From contig JADCDI010000127.1 in assembly GCA_020251025.1 (NCBI GenBank), positions 1 to 36,376 of the forward strand: a stretch of 36,376 nucleotides of DNA, given 5' to 3'. A program made the translations under genes and the position numbers. The notes beneath the pieces were generated by a model that made no database searches, had not been told where the DNA came from, and worked only from the letters and a program-made list of their open reading frames with translations. The stretch comes from Rhodobacter sp. (lineage in GTDB: Bacteria; Pseudomonadota; Alphaproteobacteria; Rhodobacterales; Rhodobacteraceae). Shown one piece after another: positions 1 through 9,277 of the stretch (its first letter is position 1; each line of letters begins with the position of its first letter).

Positions 1-688
1 CCCCCGGCCGGTCCTGATCCCGGCGGGACGCTGTGGCAGGGGCGATGGCCCCTGCCATTGAGGCGGTGAGGGTGCCTTCGCCCCATCGGGCGGGAACAGG
101 AAACGCGACCCGCGTTTCCCCGCCCAAGCGGAACGGTGCCCCGTAGACCGGTCGGTCCGGGAAACACAGAGGCCAGCGCCCGACCCGGCGGGGGCGAAGC
201 GCCCGCCGGGGGCGGGGCGGGCGCTGGCCGGGGGCTTTGGCCCCCGGCTGGTCCTGATGCCGCTGTGGCGCTGTGGCAGGGGCGATGGTCCCTGCCAGTC
301 AAGCGTTGAAGGTCCCTTCGCCCCTCAGGGCGGGAAGAGGAAACGCATCGCGTTTCCCCCGCCCGTGCGCAACGGTGCCCTACAGACCGGCAAATCCGGG
401 AGACACAGAGGCCAGCGCCTGCCCCGCCCCCGGCGGGACAAGGCGCAGCGCAGTGCAGTGGCAGGGGCGATGGCCCCTGCCAGGATGCTCAAGGCGCGGG
501 CAGGTGCCGGAGTTTCCCGCTCTTTCCCGTTCCGGTCAGGCCGCCCCTGCAACCGGCACCTCTTCAGCACCCGGTCAGAGTCCAATTCAATCGACACCGC
601 GATATCAGATCCCCAAATGCGGTTTCCCTGCGCAGAAAGCGGGGGCTTGGCGCGCCACGGAGGCAGAACAGAACACGACGGAAAGGGC
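1..688. repeat. Gene-free region with 240-bp tandem duplication and palindromes
   Basis: No convincing gene is seen. Bases 1-240 and 241 to about 440 are two diverged copies of one unit, and a third partial copy starts near 460. A palindrome with arms GGCAGGGG and CCCCTGCC around CGATGG lies at 35-56, 275-296 (one arm mismatch) and 460-481; the first two are exactly 240 bases apart. A second hairpin with arms GGAAACGC/GCGTTTCC is at 99-119 and 339-357, nested in an outer GGGCGGG/CCCGCCC stem. Copy A also has a 12-bp stem (171-182 with 218-229) and a CCGGGGGC/GCCCCCGG hairpin near 229-247. The function is unknown. It could be a REP/BIME-like intergenic repeat or a structured transcript end downstream of meaB. 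Confidence 0.7.
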
Positions 689-1669
689 TCAGCCTTGGTC
701 CAGCAGCCGCAGAAGGCTGGCCGCAGCCGCCTCTGGCGTTGTCTCACCGGCTTCCACCGCGTGACCCAGCCGCGCCATCTCGGCGCGCACCGGTTTGGTT
801 TCCAGTGCGGCCAGCAGACCGTGGCGCACCTCTTGCTCGAAGGCATGCCGTGCCTGGGCGGCGCGGCGGGCCTGCCAGTGGCCGCTGTCCCTGCGCCAGG
901 CGGCCAGCGCCTGCATCTCGGCCCAGGCCCCGGCCAGACCGGCGCGTTCTGTGGCCGAAACGGTCATCGCCTTGGGAAAGCCTTCGGGGTCCTGCGGGCG
1001 CGGGCGCAGCAGGCGCAGCGCACCGGCATAATCGGCGCAGGCGCGCAGCGCTGCCGGGCGAAGATCGCCGTCGGCCTTGTTGACAAGGATCAGGTCGGCC
1101 ATCTCCATGATGCCGCGCTTGACCCCCTGCAGCCCGTCGCCCCCCCCGGGGGCCAGAAGCAGAACAAACAGGTCGCACAGATCATCGACCATGGTTTCGG
1201 ACTGCCCCACACCCACCGTTTCGATCAGCACAACGTCAAAGCCCGCCGCCTCGCACAGCGCCACCGCCTCGCGCGTGCGGCGCGCCACGCCGCCAAGCTG
1301 GGTCTGCGACGGCGACGGGCGGATAAAGGCGTTGGGGTCGCGCGACAGCAGGTCCATCCGGGTCTTGTCCCCCAGAATGCTGCCCCCGGAGCGCGCCGAT
1401 GACGGGTCCACCGCCAGCACCGCCACCCGCAGTCCCTGCCCCGTCAGCATCAGCCCGAAGCTTTCGATGAAGGTCGATTTGCCGACACCGGGGGTGCCCG
1501 ACAGGCCGATGCGCAGCGCCTGCCGCCCCGTGGCCCGCAGCGCCGAAACCAGCGCCTGCGCCTGTACCCGGTGATCGGCGCGCGCACTTTCCACCAGCGT
1601 GATCGCCCGCGCCAGGGCGCGGCGGTCACCCGCGATCACGCGGGGGGCAAGTTCGGCGGCGTCGATCAT
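689..1669 (-). CDS. meaB: Methylmalonyl-CoA mutase-associated GTPase MeaB (ArgK/MeaB family)
   Basis: A 326-residue G3E-type P-loop GTPase that chaperones methylmalonyl-CoA mutase, gating cobalamin cofactor loading and protecting the enzyme from inactivation. The Walker A motif GTPGVGKST is at residues 58-66, the family signature VDPSS...SGGSILGDKTRM follows at 88-105, ETVGVGQSE is at 150-158 and the guanine-specificity motif NKAD at 197-200. The ATG at 1669 is chosen because a GGAG lies 9 bases upstream and the length matches the family (about 330). The open frame continues upstream to 1849, but that stretch lacks family sequence and overlaps the divergent DUF3108 gene. No mutase subunit gene is in view. 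Confidence 0.93.
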   Translation of the reverse strand: MIDAAELAPRVIAGDRRALARAITLVESARADHRVQAQALVSALRATGRQALRIGLSGTPGVGKSTFIESFGLMLTGQGLRVAVLAVDPSSARSGGSILGDKTRMDLLSRDPNAFIRPSPSQTQLGGVARRTREAVALCEAAGFDVVLIETVGVGQSETMVDDLCDLFVLLLAPGGGDGLQGVKRGIMEMADLILVNKADGDLRPAALRACADYAGALRLLRPRPQDPEGFPKAMTVSATERAGLAGAWAEMQALAAWRRDSGHWQARRAAQARHAFEQEVRHGLLAALETKPVRAEMARLGHAVEAGETTPEAAAASLLRLLDQG

Positions 1670-1797
1670 GATCCGGGGCTCCGGCAAGGGTCTGCGCATC
1701 GGCGCGCGGGCGCACGCGAAAGTCAACGCCCTGTTGCGCCGGAATGTTAAGGTGGTATCCCGGCGGCCCCCGAACCGCACCCTGAAGGAGACCCGGC

Positions 1798-2511
1798 ATG
1801 TGGCGCAGATTGGCGATTGCAGTTCTTGCGGCAGGTTTCGCCGCGTCATCCTGTGCCGCCGAAGCCCCGGTTGTGTTCGATCTGTCGATCCGCGGCATCA
1901 GGGTGGGCACGCTCAGCTTTTCCGGCGAGGTGGCCGGGGGGCGATACGCCGTGTCGGGCCGACTGGAAAGTACGGGTCTGGTGGGCCTGGTGCGGCGGGT
2001 CCGCTATGACGGGCAGGCAGAAGGCAGCCTTCGGCAGGGCCGCTTCACGCCCGCCCGCTACCGCGAACAGGCCGATACCGGGCGGCGGCAATCGCAATCG
2101 GTGATGGAGTACCGGCGCGGAATCCCGCAGATCAAGGTCTACAACCCGCCCCGTGACCTGCAGTCGGACGGGATCGATCCGGCGACACAGGGCGGCACGG
2201 TGGACCCGCTGACAGCCCTGTTCGCCACGCTGCGCGATGTCCCGCCGGGCAAGGAATGCAATCAAACCCTGACCATGTTCGACGGCAAGCGGCGCAGCCA
2301 GCTTGTGCTTGGCCCCCCTGCGGCGGTCAAGGGGGGCATCGCCTGCCCCGGAGAGTACCGGCGGCTGGCAGGCTTTTCGGCCAGGGACATGGCCGAAAAG
2401 GCGCGGTTTCCCTTTACCCTGCGCCTTGGTCCTGCCGCATCGGGCCTGATGCAGGTGAATGACGTGACGATGGAAAGCATCTATGGAAATGCGCGGCTGA
2501 AACGCCGATAA
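1798..2511 (+). CDS. DUF3108 domain-containing exported protein
   Basis: A 237-residue protein of the DUF3108 family, whose biochemical role is not established. The first 20 or so residues form a typical Sec signal peptide (MWRR, then a hydrophobic run ending in SSCAAEA), so the mature protein is probably periplasmic; a Cys near residue 19 makes a lipoprotein conceivable but the lipobox is poor. The rest is rich in beta-strand-like sequence with repeated YRxxG and YNPP patterns. AGGAG lies 8 bases before the ATG. It is divergent from meaB across 128 bases, and its stop at 2511 is only 7 bases from the hrpB start, so the two are probably co-transcribed. Confidence 0.85.
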   Translation: MWRRLAIAVLAAGFAASSCAAEAPVVFDLSIRGIRVGTLSFSGEVAGGRYAVSGRLESTGLVGLVRRVRYDGQAEGSLRQGRFTPARYREQADTGRRQSQSVMEYRRGIPQIKVYNPPRDLQSDGIDPATQGGTVDPLTALFATLRDVPPGKECNQTLTMFDGKRRSQLVLGPPAAVKGGIACPGEYRRLAGFSARDMAEKARFPFTLRLGPAASGLMQVNDVTMESIYGNARLKRR

Positions 2512-2518
2512 GGCATCC

Positions 2519-4972
2519 GTGAGCGATACCCTGCCCATAGACGAGGCGCTGCCCACGTTGGTCGCCGCCCTTGGCGCAACCCGCCAGGCCGTGCTGCAAG
2601 CCCCGCCCGGGGCAGGCAAGACCACGCGTGTCCCGCTGGCCCTGCTGAAGGCCGGTCTGGTGCAGGGCCGCATCATCCTGCTGGAGCCGCGCCGCCTTGC
2701 CGCCCGTGCCGCCGCAGAGCGCATGGCCGAAACGCTGGGCGAGGCGGTGGGGGCAACGGTCGGCTACCGGATCCGCGGCGAGGCGAAGGTCAGCCGCACC
2801 ACCCGGATCGAAGTGGTGACCGAAGGCATCCTGACCCGGATGATCCAGTCCGACCCGTCGCTGGACGGAATCGGGGCGCTGATCTTTGACGAGTTCCACG
2901 AGCGGTCCCTGAACGCCGACCTTGGCCTTGCCCTGGCGCTTGAGGTGCGCGCGGCCCTGCGCGAAGACCTTGTTCTTGTCGTGATGTCCGCCACGCTGGA
3001 CGCGGGTCCGGTTGCCGCGCTGATGGGGGGCGCGCCGGTGATCACCTCGGCAGGGCGGGCCTTTGCGGTCAAGACACGCTGGCTGCCCAAACCGCTGGGC
3101 CCGATGCGCTTTGAGGCGGCCATGGCCGGGCTGATCCTGCAGGCCCTTGCCGAGACGGACCAGGGCGGTGTGCTGGCCTTTCTGCCGGGCGAGGGCGAAA
3201 TCAGAAAGGTCGAGACGCTTCTGAAAGGCCGCCTGCCCCCCGGCTGCACGGTGCGCCCGCTGTTCGGGGCGATGGATTTTGCCGCCCAGCGCGCCGCGAC
3301 CGGCCCGGTCGGCGCGGGGCGGCGCATCGTTCTGGCCACGGCCATTGCCGAAACCTCGCTGACCCTGCCCGATATCCGGGTGGTGGTCGATGGCGGCCGG
3401 TCGCGCCGCGCCCGCTTTGACCCGGCCAGCGGCATGTCGCGGCTGGTGACCGAACGGGTGACCAGGGCCGAGGCGGACCAGCGGCGCGGCCGGGCCGGGC
3501 GCCTGGCCGAAGGGCTGTGCTACCGGATGTGGTCGCGCGCCGAAGAGGGCGGCCTTGCCCCCTTTCCGCCCGCCGAGATCGAGGTGGCGGATCTGACGGG
3601 CCTTGCGCTGGAACTGGCGGTTTGGGGCAGCGAGGCGGGCCTTGCCTTTCTGACCCCCCCCAATCCCGGCGTGCTGGCCGAGGCGCGCGCCCTTCTGGCC
3701 GCGCTGGGGGCGCTGGATACGCAGGGGCGCATCACCGGTCATGGGCGTGCGCTGGCCACCCTGCCGCTGCATCCGCGCCTGGGCCACATGCTGCTGCGCG
3801 CCGGGCCCGGGGGCGCGACCCTGGCCGCCCTGCTGGCCGAACGTGATCCGCTGCCCGGCGCGCCGCCCGACCTTGTGCAACGTCTGTCGGCGCTGCGCGA
3901 CCCCTTGCGGTTCGACCGCGGTCACCCGGGCGTGCTGCACCGCCCCACGGTCGGGCGTATCCGCGAGGAGGCCCGCCGTCTGGCGCGGGCCGTCCCGCAG
4001 GGCGCCGGCCCGCCCCTGTCCGCCGCAGAAATGGCCGCCCTTGCCTACCCCGACCGCATCGGGCTGCGCCGCAAGGGCGATGCCCCGCGCTGGGTGCTTT
4101 CAGGGGGAAAGGGCGCGGCGATGGACCCCGGGCTGCCCCTGTCGGGGGCGCGGCTGATCGTGGCGACCGATCTTGACGGCGATCTGCGCGAGGCGCGGGT
4201 GCGTCAGGCGATCCAGCTGGACGAGGACGATCTGCGCAGCCTGTTCGCCGACCGGATCGGGCAGCGCACCCTGTGCGAATGGTCCCGGCGCGAGCGCCGG
4301 GTGACGGCCCGGCGGCAAGAGGTGCTGGGTGCCCTTGTGCTGTCGGACCACCCCTGGCCCGATGTCCCGCCCGAAGCGGTTGCACGGGCCGCGCTGGACG
4401 GGTTGCGCGACCTGGGCCTGCCCTGGACCGATCCCGCCCGCCGCCTGCGTGCCCGGATCGAACTGGCGCGCGGCGGCGGGGCCGATCTGCCCGACTGTTC
4501 GGATGCCGCGCTGCTGGCGCGGGCCGATGGGTGGCTTCTGCCCTTTGTGGCAGACCTGCGCACCGAGGCCGACCTGCGCGCGCTTGACCTGACCGAACCG
4601 CTGCGCCAGTCGCTGGGCCGGGACCAGATGCACCTGATCGACCGGCTCTGCCCCGCGCAGTACGAGACACCGCTGGGGCGGCGCGTCGCGATCGATTATG
4701 ACGGCGAGGCACCGGCAATCGAGGTCCGCCTGCAGGAAATGTTCGGGGTCACGCGCCATCCCACAGTCGGGCAGGCGCAGACGCCGCTGCGGATCACGCT
4801 GCTGTCGCCGGGCGGCAAGCCGGTTCAGGTGACATCGGACCTGCCGGGGTTCTGGACCAACAGCTATGGCGATGTGCGCCGGGACATGCGCGGGCGCTAT
4901 CCGCGCCACCCCTGGCCCGAGGACCCGACGCGGGCAGAGCCGACGCTGCGCGCCAAACCGCGCGGCACCTGA
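2519..4972 (+). CDS. hrpB: ATP-dependent helicase HrpB
   Basis: An 817-residue DEAH/DExH helicase of the HrpB family. Motif I APPGAGKTT is at residues 28-36, motif II reads DEFH at 124-127, motif III SAT at 157-159 and motif VI QRRGRAGR at 321-328. The helicase-associated (HA2-like) region and the HrpB-specific C-terminal domain follow, including the ending with GVTRHPTVGQAQ and FWTNSYGDVRRDMRGRYPRHPWPEDP. Length matches the family (about 810-830). Translation appears to start at a GTG at 2519 with AAGG 7-8 bases upstream, directly after the DUF3108 stop. The cellular role of HrpB in alphaproteobacteria is poorly known; an RNA-helicase role is inferred from the family. Confidence 0.95.
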   Translation: MSDTLPIDEALPTLVAALGATRQAVLQAPPGAGKTTRVPLALLKAGLVQGRIILLEPRRLAARAAAERMAETLGEAVGATVGYRIRGEAKVSRTTRIEVVTEGILTRMIQSDPSLDGIGALIFDEFHERSLNADLGLALALEVRAALREDLVLVVMSATLDAGPVAALMGGAPVITSAGRAFAVKTRWLPKPLGPMRFEAAMAGLILQALAETDQGGVLAFLPGEGEIRKVETLLKGRLPPGCTVRPLFGAMDFAAQRAATGPVGAGRRIVLATAIAETSLTLPDIRVVVDGGRSRRARFDPASGMSRLVTERVTRAEADQRRGRAGRLAEGLCYRMWSRAEEGGLAPFPPAEIEVADLTGLALELAVWGSEAGLAFLTPPNPGVLAEARALLAALGALDTQGRITGHGRALATLPLHPRLGHMLLRAGPGGATLAALLAERDPLPGAPPDLVQRLSALRDPLRFDRGHPGVLHRPTVGRIREEARRLARAVPQGAGPPLSAAEMAALAYPDRIGLRRKGDAPRWVLSGGKGAAMDPGLPLSGARLIVATDLDGDLREARVRQAIQLDEDDLRSLFADRIGQRTLCEWSRRERRVTARRQEVLGALVLSDHPWPDVPPEAVARAALDGLRDLGLPWTDPARRLRARIELARGGGADLPDCSDAALLARADGWLLPFVADLRTEADLRALDLTEPLRQSLGRDQMHLIDRLCPAQYETPLGRRVAIDYDGEAPAIEVRLQEMFGVTRHPTVGQAQTPLRITLLSPGGKPVQVTSDLPGFWTNSYGDVRRDMRGRYPRHPWPEDPTRAEPTLRAKPRGT

Positions 4973-5030
4973 ACCCTTTCCAGCCCCGGTGTTTTTCAGT
5001 AAAGGGGGCCAGGGCAGGAGACAGGTTTCC

Positions 5031-6215
5031 ATGACATCAGATCATCAGGCCGCCGTGCGCGGGCGCTGGGCCGTCGGGGCCATGTTCCTGGCCAACGGCT
5101 TTCTCTTCGGGTCCTGGGCCCCGCAGATTCCGCTGCTGTTGCCGCGCCATGACATCACCGAGGTCACGCTGGGCCTGCTGATCTTCGGCCTGGGTGTCGG
5201 GGCGGTCGTTGCCATGTCCTTTTCGGGGGCGGTGATTGCGCGCATCGGATCGCGACGGGCGCTGGGCCTGTTCGCACTTTTGGCTGTCGGCACCCTGCTT
5301 TTGGTGGTGCTGTCGCCCAACCTTGGGCTTCTGGCCCTGGCCATGGCGGCAATGGGGGCCTTTCTGGGCTGCATGGATGTGGCGATGAATGCCAATGCGG
5401 TCGAGGCCGAAAAGCAGATCGGACGCGCCATCATGTCGTCGTCCCACGGATTCTGGAGCCTGGGCGGCTTCATCGGCGGCGGGCTGGGGGGCATTGCCAT
5501 CGCGCGGCTGGGGGCCGAAACCCATGCGCTGCTGGCGACGCTGGCCGCCCTTGCCGTCATGCTGGCGGCCATGCCCTTTCTGGTCAGCGAGCCGCACCGC
5601 CCCGCCCCGGCAAAAGGTGAACGTCGCGCCAGCCCCTGGCCGCGCGGATGGCCCATCTACATTCTGGGCATGATGGCGCTGTTCTGCATGGTGCCCGAAG
5701 GCGGTGTGCTGGACTGGGCGGCGCTGTATCTGACGCGGGAATTCGGGGCAAACCTGCAGACGGCCTCGCTTGCCTTTTCGGTCTTTGCCGGAACCATGGC
5801 CGTGATCCGGTTCCTGGGGGATGCCGTGCGCAACCGCTTCGGCGCGGTCACGACGCTGCGCGTCTCGGCGCTGATTGCGGCCGCAGGGATGGTGGGGGCC
5901 AGCCTTGCGCCGACCCCGGCGCTTGCCATTGCCTGCTTCGGGCTGTCCGGCCTTGGCATCGCCAATATGGTGCCGATCGTGCTGTCGGCAGCCGGGAACC
6001 ATCCCGGGGCCAGCGCCGGGTCCGGAATCGCCACGGTGACGATGATGGGCTATTCCGGCATCCTGATCGCCCCCTCGGCCATCGGCTTTGCCGCCGAACA
6101 CATCGGCTACCGCACCACCTATTTCGTGCTGGCGCTGCTGCTTCTGGTTGTGGCGGCGCTGGCGGGGCGGGTGGCGGCGGCGGACCACATCGGCGAGGTT
6201 CCCGCCCGCGCCTGA
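5031..6215 (+). CDS. MFS transporter (YbjJ-like)
   Basis: A 394-residue integral membrane protein with about 12 hydrophobic segments, typical of major facilitator transporters. The first helix region (GSWAPQIPLLLPRHDIT) and the loop after helix 2 (GAVIARIGSRRALG) resemble the YbjJ-like subgroup, whose substrates are mostly unassigned. The ATG at 5031 is chosen over upstream in-frame Mets because AGGAG sits 10 bases before it and the preceding residues overlap hrpB and are not membrane-like. It follows hrpB by 58 bases and ends 6 bases from the convergent DUF1993 stop. The substrate cannot be inferred. Confidence 0.85.
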   Translation: MTSDHQAAVRGRWAVGAMFLANGFLFGSWAPQIPLLLPRHDITEVTLGLLIFGLGVGAVVAMSFSGAVIARIGSRRALGLFALLAVGTLLLVVLSPNLGLLALAMAAMGAFLGCMDVAMNANAVEAEKQIGRAIMSSSHGFWSLGGFIGGGLGGIAIARLGAETHALLATLAALAVMLAAMPFLVSEPHRPAPAKGERRASPWPRGWPIYILGMMALFCMVPEGGVLDWAALYLTREFGANLQTASLAFSVFAGTMAVIRFLGDAVRNRFGAVTTLRVSALIAAAGMVGASLAPTPALAIACFGLSGLGIANMVPIVLSAAGNHPGASAGSGIATVTMMGYSGILIAPSAIGFAAEHIGYRTTYFVLALLLLVVAALAGRVAAADHIGEVPARA

Positions 6216-6221
6216 GGGTCA

Positions 6222-6713
6222 TCAGACCCCCATGAAATCGGCCTTGCCCAGCACCACGCCGTTGTGGCGCAGGATGTTGTAGGCGGTGGTGGCGTGGAAA
6301 TAGAAATTCGGCAGCGCGAATTCCGACAGGAAGACCTGGCCGCTGAACTGCAACTCGCCATGGCGCATCTTCAGGGTGATCTGGCGGTGTTCCGCCCCTT
6401 CGAAAGCCGCCTGCGTGAAGGTGCCGAGATAGGCCACCGCGGTTGCGACGCGCTGCTTCAGCTCTTCCAGCGTGGTCTCGGTATCGGGGTGGCTTGGCAC
6501 CTCGGCCCCGGTCAGCCGGGCCGGGGTGCGGCAGGCGAAATCACAGGCCAGCTGCACCTGCCGGGTAAAGGGCAGCATGTCGGGAAACAGGCGGAAGGCG
6601 GTCAGCGCGGCAGGATCGATCCTGTGCGCGGCGCAATGCGCATCGGCCTTGGCAAGGATCGCAGCCATCGCGTTAAGGCTGCGGGTCAGGGGCGGTATCG
6701 TGGCGGCATACAT
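6222..6713 (-). CDS. DUF1993 domain-containing protein
   Basis: A 163-residue protein matching the DUF1993 family, predicted four-helix bundle proteins related in fold to DinB/YfiT. Recognisable parts are the N-terminal MYAATIPPLTRSLNAM, the central FPDMLPFTRQVQLACDFACR and the C-terminal FALPNFYFHATTAYNILRHNGV followed by GKADFMG. Conserved histidines could bind metal by analogy with DinB, but this is inference. It ends 6 bases from the MFS stop (convergent) and lies 209 bases downstream of argF on the same strand. Confidence 0.88.
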   Translation of the reverse strand: MYAATIPPLTRSLNAMAAILAKADAHCAAHRIDPAALTAFRLFPDMLPFTRQVQLACDFACRTPARLTGAEVPSHPDTETTLEELKQRVATAVAYLGTFTQAAFEGAEHRQITLKMRHGELQFSGQVFLSEFALPNFYFHATTAYNILRHNGVVLGKADFMGV

Positions 6714-6922
6714 GGCGGAAACTCCCGGTCCCGAAAGGCCGCAGCACAGCGCGGCGACAGAAGATCACGTCCCTTCCTGCCACGAAGCCGGGCGGCGAGT
6801 CCATGGGCGGCCGCAGACCCGGGCGCGGGATCAACCGGGCGGCAGGATCAACGGCAAACCGGGCGGTGGTGATGATGCGCAACCCCGCCGTCGCCCTGGC
6901 CCTGACCCTGGCCCGTCCCCGG

Positions 6923-7849
6923 TCACAGGCCCAGACACCAGCGCATCACGGCCTTTTGCGCATGAAGGCGGTTCTCGGCCTCGTCGAAGACCACCGAATG
7001 CGGGCCGTCCATTACCGCGCTTGTCACCTCGTCATTGCGGTGCGCGGGCAGGCAATGCATGAACAGCGCATCGGGCCGGGCACGGGCCATCAGCGCCCCG
7101 TTCACCTGATAGGCGCGCAACTGGTTGTGGCGGCGTTCCCTGGCGCTTTCGGGATCATGCATCGACACCCAGGTGTCGGTGACCACCAGATCGGCCCCCT
7201 GCACCGCCAGCGCCGGATCGCGTTCCACCGTCACCCGGCGACCCTTGTCGCGGGCATAGCCGATGAACTCCGGCTCCGGGTCCAGGGTCGGCGGGCCGGT
7301 GAAGGTAAAGTCGAAGCCGAACTGCCCGGCGGCGTGCAGGAAAGACGCGCAGACATTGTTGCCATCCCCCGCCCAGACAACGCTGCGCCCCGCGATGGGT
7401 CCGCGATGTTCCTCATAGGTCATCACATCGGCCATGATCTGGCAGGGATGGGTGCGGTTTGTCAGCCCGTTGATCACCGGCACCGTCGCATGTTCCGCCA
7501 TTTCCAGAAGGGTCGCCTCCTCGAACGTGCGGATCATGATCAGATCGACATAGCGGCTGAGCACGCGGGCGGTATCGGCGATGGTTTCGCCGTGGCCCAG
7601 CTGCATTTCCTTGCCCGACAGCACCATGGTTTCGCCACCCATCTGGCGCACGCCCACATCGAAGGAGACACGGGTGCGGGTGGAAGGTTTTTCAAAGATC
7701 AGCGCCACCATGCGGCCTGCCAGGGGCTGCGCGTCATCGGGCGTGCCCCTTGGCCTGCCGCCCCGCGCGGCCTTCATCGTGCGGGCAGCGTCGATCATGC
7801 CGCGCAGGGCGGCAGCATCGGTTTTATGGATGTCAAGGAAATGGTTCAT
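6923..7849 (-). CDS. argF: Ornithine carbamoyltransferase
   Basis: A 308-residue anabolic ornithine transcarbamylase: carbamoyl phosphate + L-ornithine to L-citrulline, in arginine synthesis. The carbamoyl-phosphate loop FEKPSTRTR is at residues 52-60, HPCQ at 134-137, the ornithine-binding DTWVSM at 225-230 and the catalytic HCLPAHR at 265-271. Length is standard for a trimeric OTC. It follows argD by 79 bases on the same strand; a strong hairpin (7877-7897) lies in the gap. The neighbour argD supports the biosynthetic rather than the catabolic (arcB) role. Confidence 0.97.
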   Translation of the reverse strand: MNHFLDIHKTDAAALRGMIDAARTMKAARGGRPRGTPDDAQPLAGRMVALIFEKPSTRTRVSFDVGVRQMGGETMVLSGKEMQLGHGETIADTARVLSRYVDLIMIRTFEEATLLEMAEHATVPVINGLTNRTHPCQIMADVMTYEEHRGPIAGRSVVWAGDGNNVCASFLHAAGQFGFDFTFTGPPTLDPEPEFIGYARDKGRRVTVERDPALAVQGADLVVTDTWVSMHDPESARERRHNQLRAYQVNGALMARARPDALFMHCLPAHRNDEVTSAVMDGPHSVVFDEAENRLHAQKAVMRWCLGL

Positions 7850-7876
7850 GTCCGGTGCTTTTCTGCTGCGGTTGCA

Positions 7877-7897
7877 CCGGGGGCTGTCTGCCCCCGG
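7877..7897 (-). other. Hairpin between argD and argF
   Basis: Perfect 8-bp inverted repeat CCGGGGGC / GCCCCCGG with a 5-base loop. There is no T-run after it on the minus strand, so it is more likely an mRNA processing or stabilising stem, or a copy of a common GGGGGC palindromic intergenic repeat, than a full terminator. A similar hairpin occurs near 229-247. Confidence 0.5.
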
Positions 7898-7928
7898 ACC
7901 CCCGGGGATATCTGTGAACAGAAGACGG

Positions 7929-9113
7929 TCAGGCGACGGCAGCCTTTTCCAGAGAAATTGCGGCCCGCTCCAGCCGGGCCGCAGCCTCGGCCAGGTCTTC
8001 GTCGGGGATGTTCAGCGCAGGCAAAAGGCGCAGCACATTGTCGGCGGCGGGCACGGTCAGCACCTGCTGGGCATATCCCGCCTTGACCACATCGGCGGGC
8101 GCGATGCGGCATTTCAGGCCCAGCATCAGTCCCCGGCCGCGAACGCCCTCGAACACGGTGGGATGGGCCGCCACCAGCCCTTCCAGCTTCTGGCGGAACA
8201 GCGCGCCCTTGCGGGTCACTTCGGCCAGAAAGGCCGGGTCGGCAATGATCCCCACCACAGCCGCCCCAACGGCACAGCCCAGCGGGTTGCCGCCATAGGT
8301 CGAGCCATGCGTGCCTGCCACCATGCCCGAAGCCGCCCGCTGCGTGGCCAGCACCGCGCCCAGCGGAAAGCCGCCGCCGATGCCCTTGGCGACCATCATG
8401 ATATCGGGGGTGATCCCGGCCCATTCATGGGCAAACAGCCGGCCGGTGCGGCCCATGCCGCATTGCACCTCGTCCAGGATCATCAGCGCGCCGGTGGCAT
8501 CGCACAGATCGCGCAGCCCCCTGAGGCAGGCGTCCGGCAGCAGGCGGATGCCGCCTTCGCCCTGGATCGGTTCCAGCATCACCGCCGCCGTGCGGTCGGT
8601 GACGGCGGCGCGCAGCGCGTCATGATCGCCAAAGGGCAGCACGCGGAAGCCCGGCATCAGCGGGCCAAAGCCCCTGGTCATCTTTTCCGACCCGGCAGCG
8701 GCAATCGCCCCGGTGGAGCGGCCATGAAAGGCGCCTTCGAAGGTCACGATCCCGGTCCGTTCCGGCTGGCCCAGATCATGCCAGTATTTGCGGGCCATCT
8801 TGATCGCCAGTTCGGCCGTCTCGGTGCCGGAATTGGTGAAGAACACCGTGTCGGCAAAGGTATGCTCCACCAGAAGCGCCGCCAGCCTTTCCTGCTGAGG
8901 GATGTTGTAAAGGTTGGATACATGCCAAAGTTGCGCCGCCTGCGCGCCCAGCGCGGCCACCAGCGCGGGATGCGCATGGCCCAGCGCGTTCACCGCGATG
9001 CCCGCGCCCAGATCAAGGTATCGGCTGCCATCCCCGGCCACCAGCCAGGAACCTTCGCCCCGGACAAAGGACAGGGGCGCGCGGGTATAGGTGGGCAAGA
9101 CGGCAGGGATCAT
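7929..9113 (-). CDS. argD: Acetylornithine aminotransferase (class III, PLP)
   Basis: A 394-residue class-III aminotransferase that interconverts N-acetylglutamate semialdehyde and N-acetylornithine in arginine synthesis; it may also serve the succinyldiaminopimelate step in lysine synthesis. NSGTEA, which binds the PLP phosphate, is at residues 94-99, [12 protein letters not shown] at 213-224 and the Schiff-base Lys at 243 in [12 protein letters not shown]. The ATG at 9113 has AAGGA about 9 bases upstream. It is the first enzyme gene of an argD-argF operon. An arginine-rich leader ORF lies 110 bases upstream. Confidence 0.95.
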   Translation of the reverse strand: MIPAVLPTYTRAPLSFVRGEGSWLVAGDGSRYLDLGAGIAVNALGHAHPALVAALGAQAAQLWHVSNLYNIPQQERLAALLVEHTFADTVFFTNSGTETAELAIKMARKYWHDLGQPERTGIVTFEGAFHGRSTGAIAAAGSEKMTRGFGPLMPGFRVLPFGDHDALRAAVTDRTAAVMLEPIQGEGGIRLLPDACLRGLRDLCDATGALMILDEVQCGMGRTGRLFAHEWAGITPDIMMVAKGIGGGFPLGAVLATQRAASGMVAGTHGSTYGGNPLGCAVGAAVVGIIADPAFLAEVTRKGALFRQKLEGLVAAHPTVFEGVRGRGLMLGLKCRIAPADVVKAGYAQQVLTVPAADNVLRLLPALNIPDEDLAEAAARLERAAISLEKAAVA

Positions 9114-9223
9114 CGGCGGGGTTCCTTACACGGCGCGCCGCAGGGGTGCCAAAGGGCAGCGCGCAAGTCAAACACTGTTCGGCGGAAGGGCGGGATGCGC
9201 GGCGGACGCGCGGCACAACCCGC

Positions 9224-9277
9224 TTACGCGCGGGCGCGCCGGCGTCGGGGCAGGAAAGATGCGACCCTTGTGTTCAT
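9224..9277 (-). CDS. Candidate arginine-rich leader peptide of argD-argF
   Basis: A 17-codon frame reading MNTRVASFLPRRRRARA, with six arginines including four in a row encoded CGA CGC CGG CGC. It ends 110 bases before the argD ATG. A possible promoter (TTTACA, 17-base spacer, TACCGC) would start transcription at or near its ATG, suggesting a leaderless message; no Shine-Dalgarno is seen. Nine bases covering the Arg codons (CGGCGCGCC) are exactly complementary to nine bases just before the argD ribosome site. This suggests, by inference, arginine-responsive translational control. The GC-rich context means chance cannot be excluded. Confidence 0.45.
   Translation of the reverse strand: MNTRVASFLPRRRRARA

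Noticed and set aside
1-481. CRISPR array in the repeat region at the left end
   Set aside because: Repeat period is 240 bases with diverged copies and internal palindromes; there are no short regular repeats with unique spacers and no cas genes.
1670-1849. N-terminal extension of meaB
   Set aside because: Arg-rich, not conserved in MeaB, and overlaps the divergent DUF3108 start; ATG 1669 has its own ribosome site.
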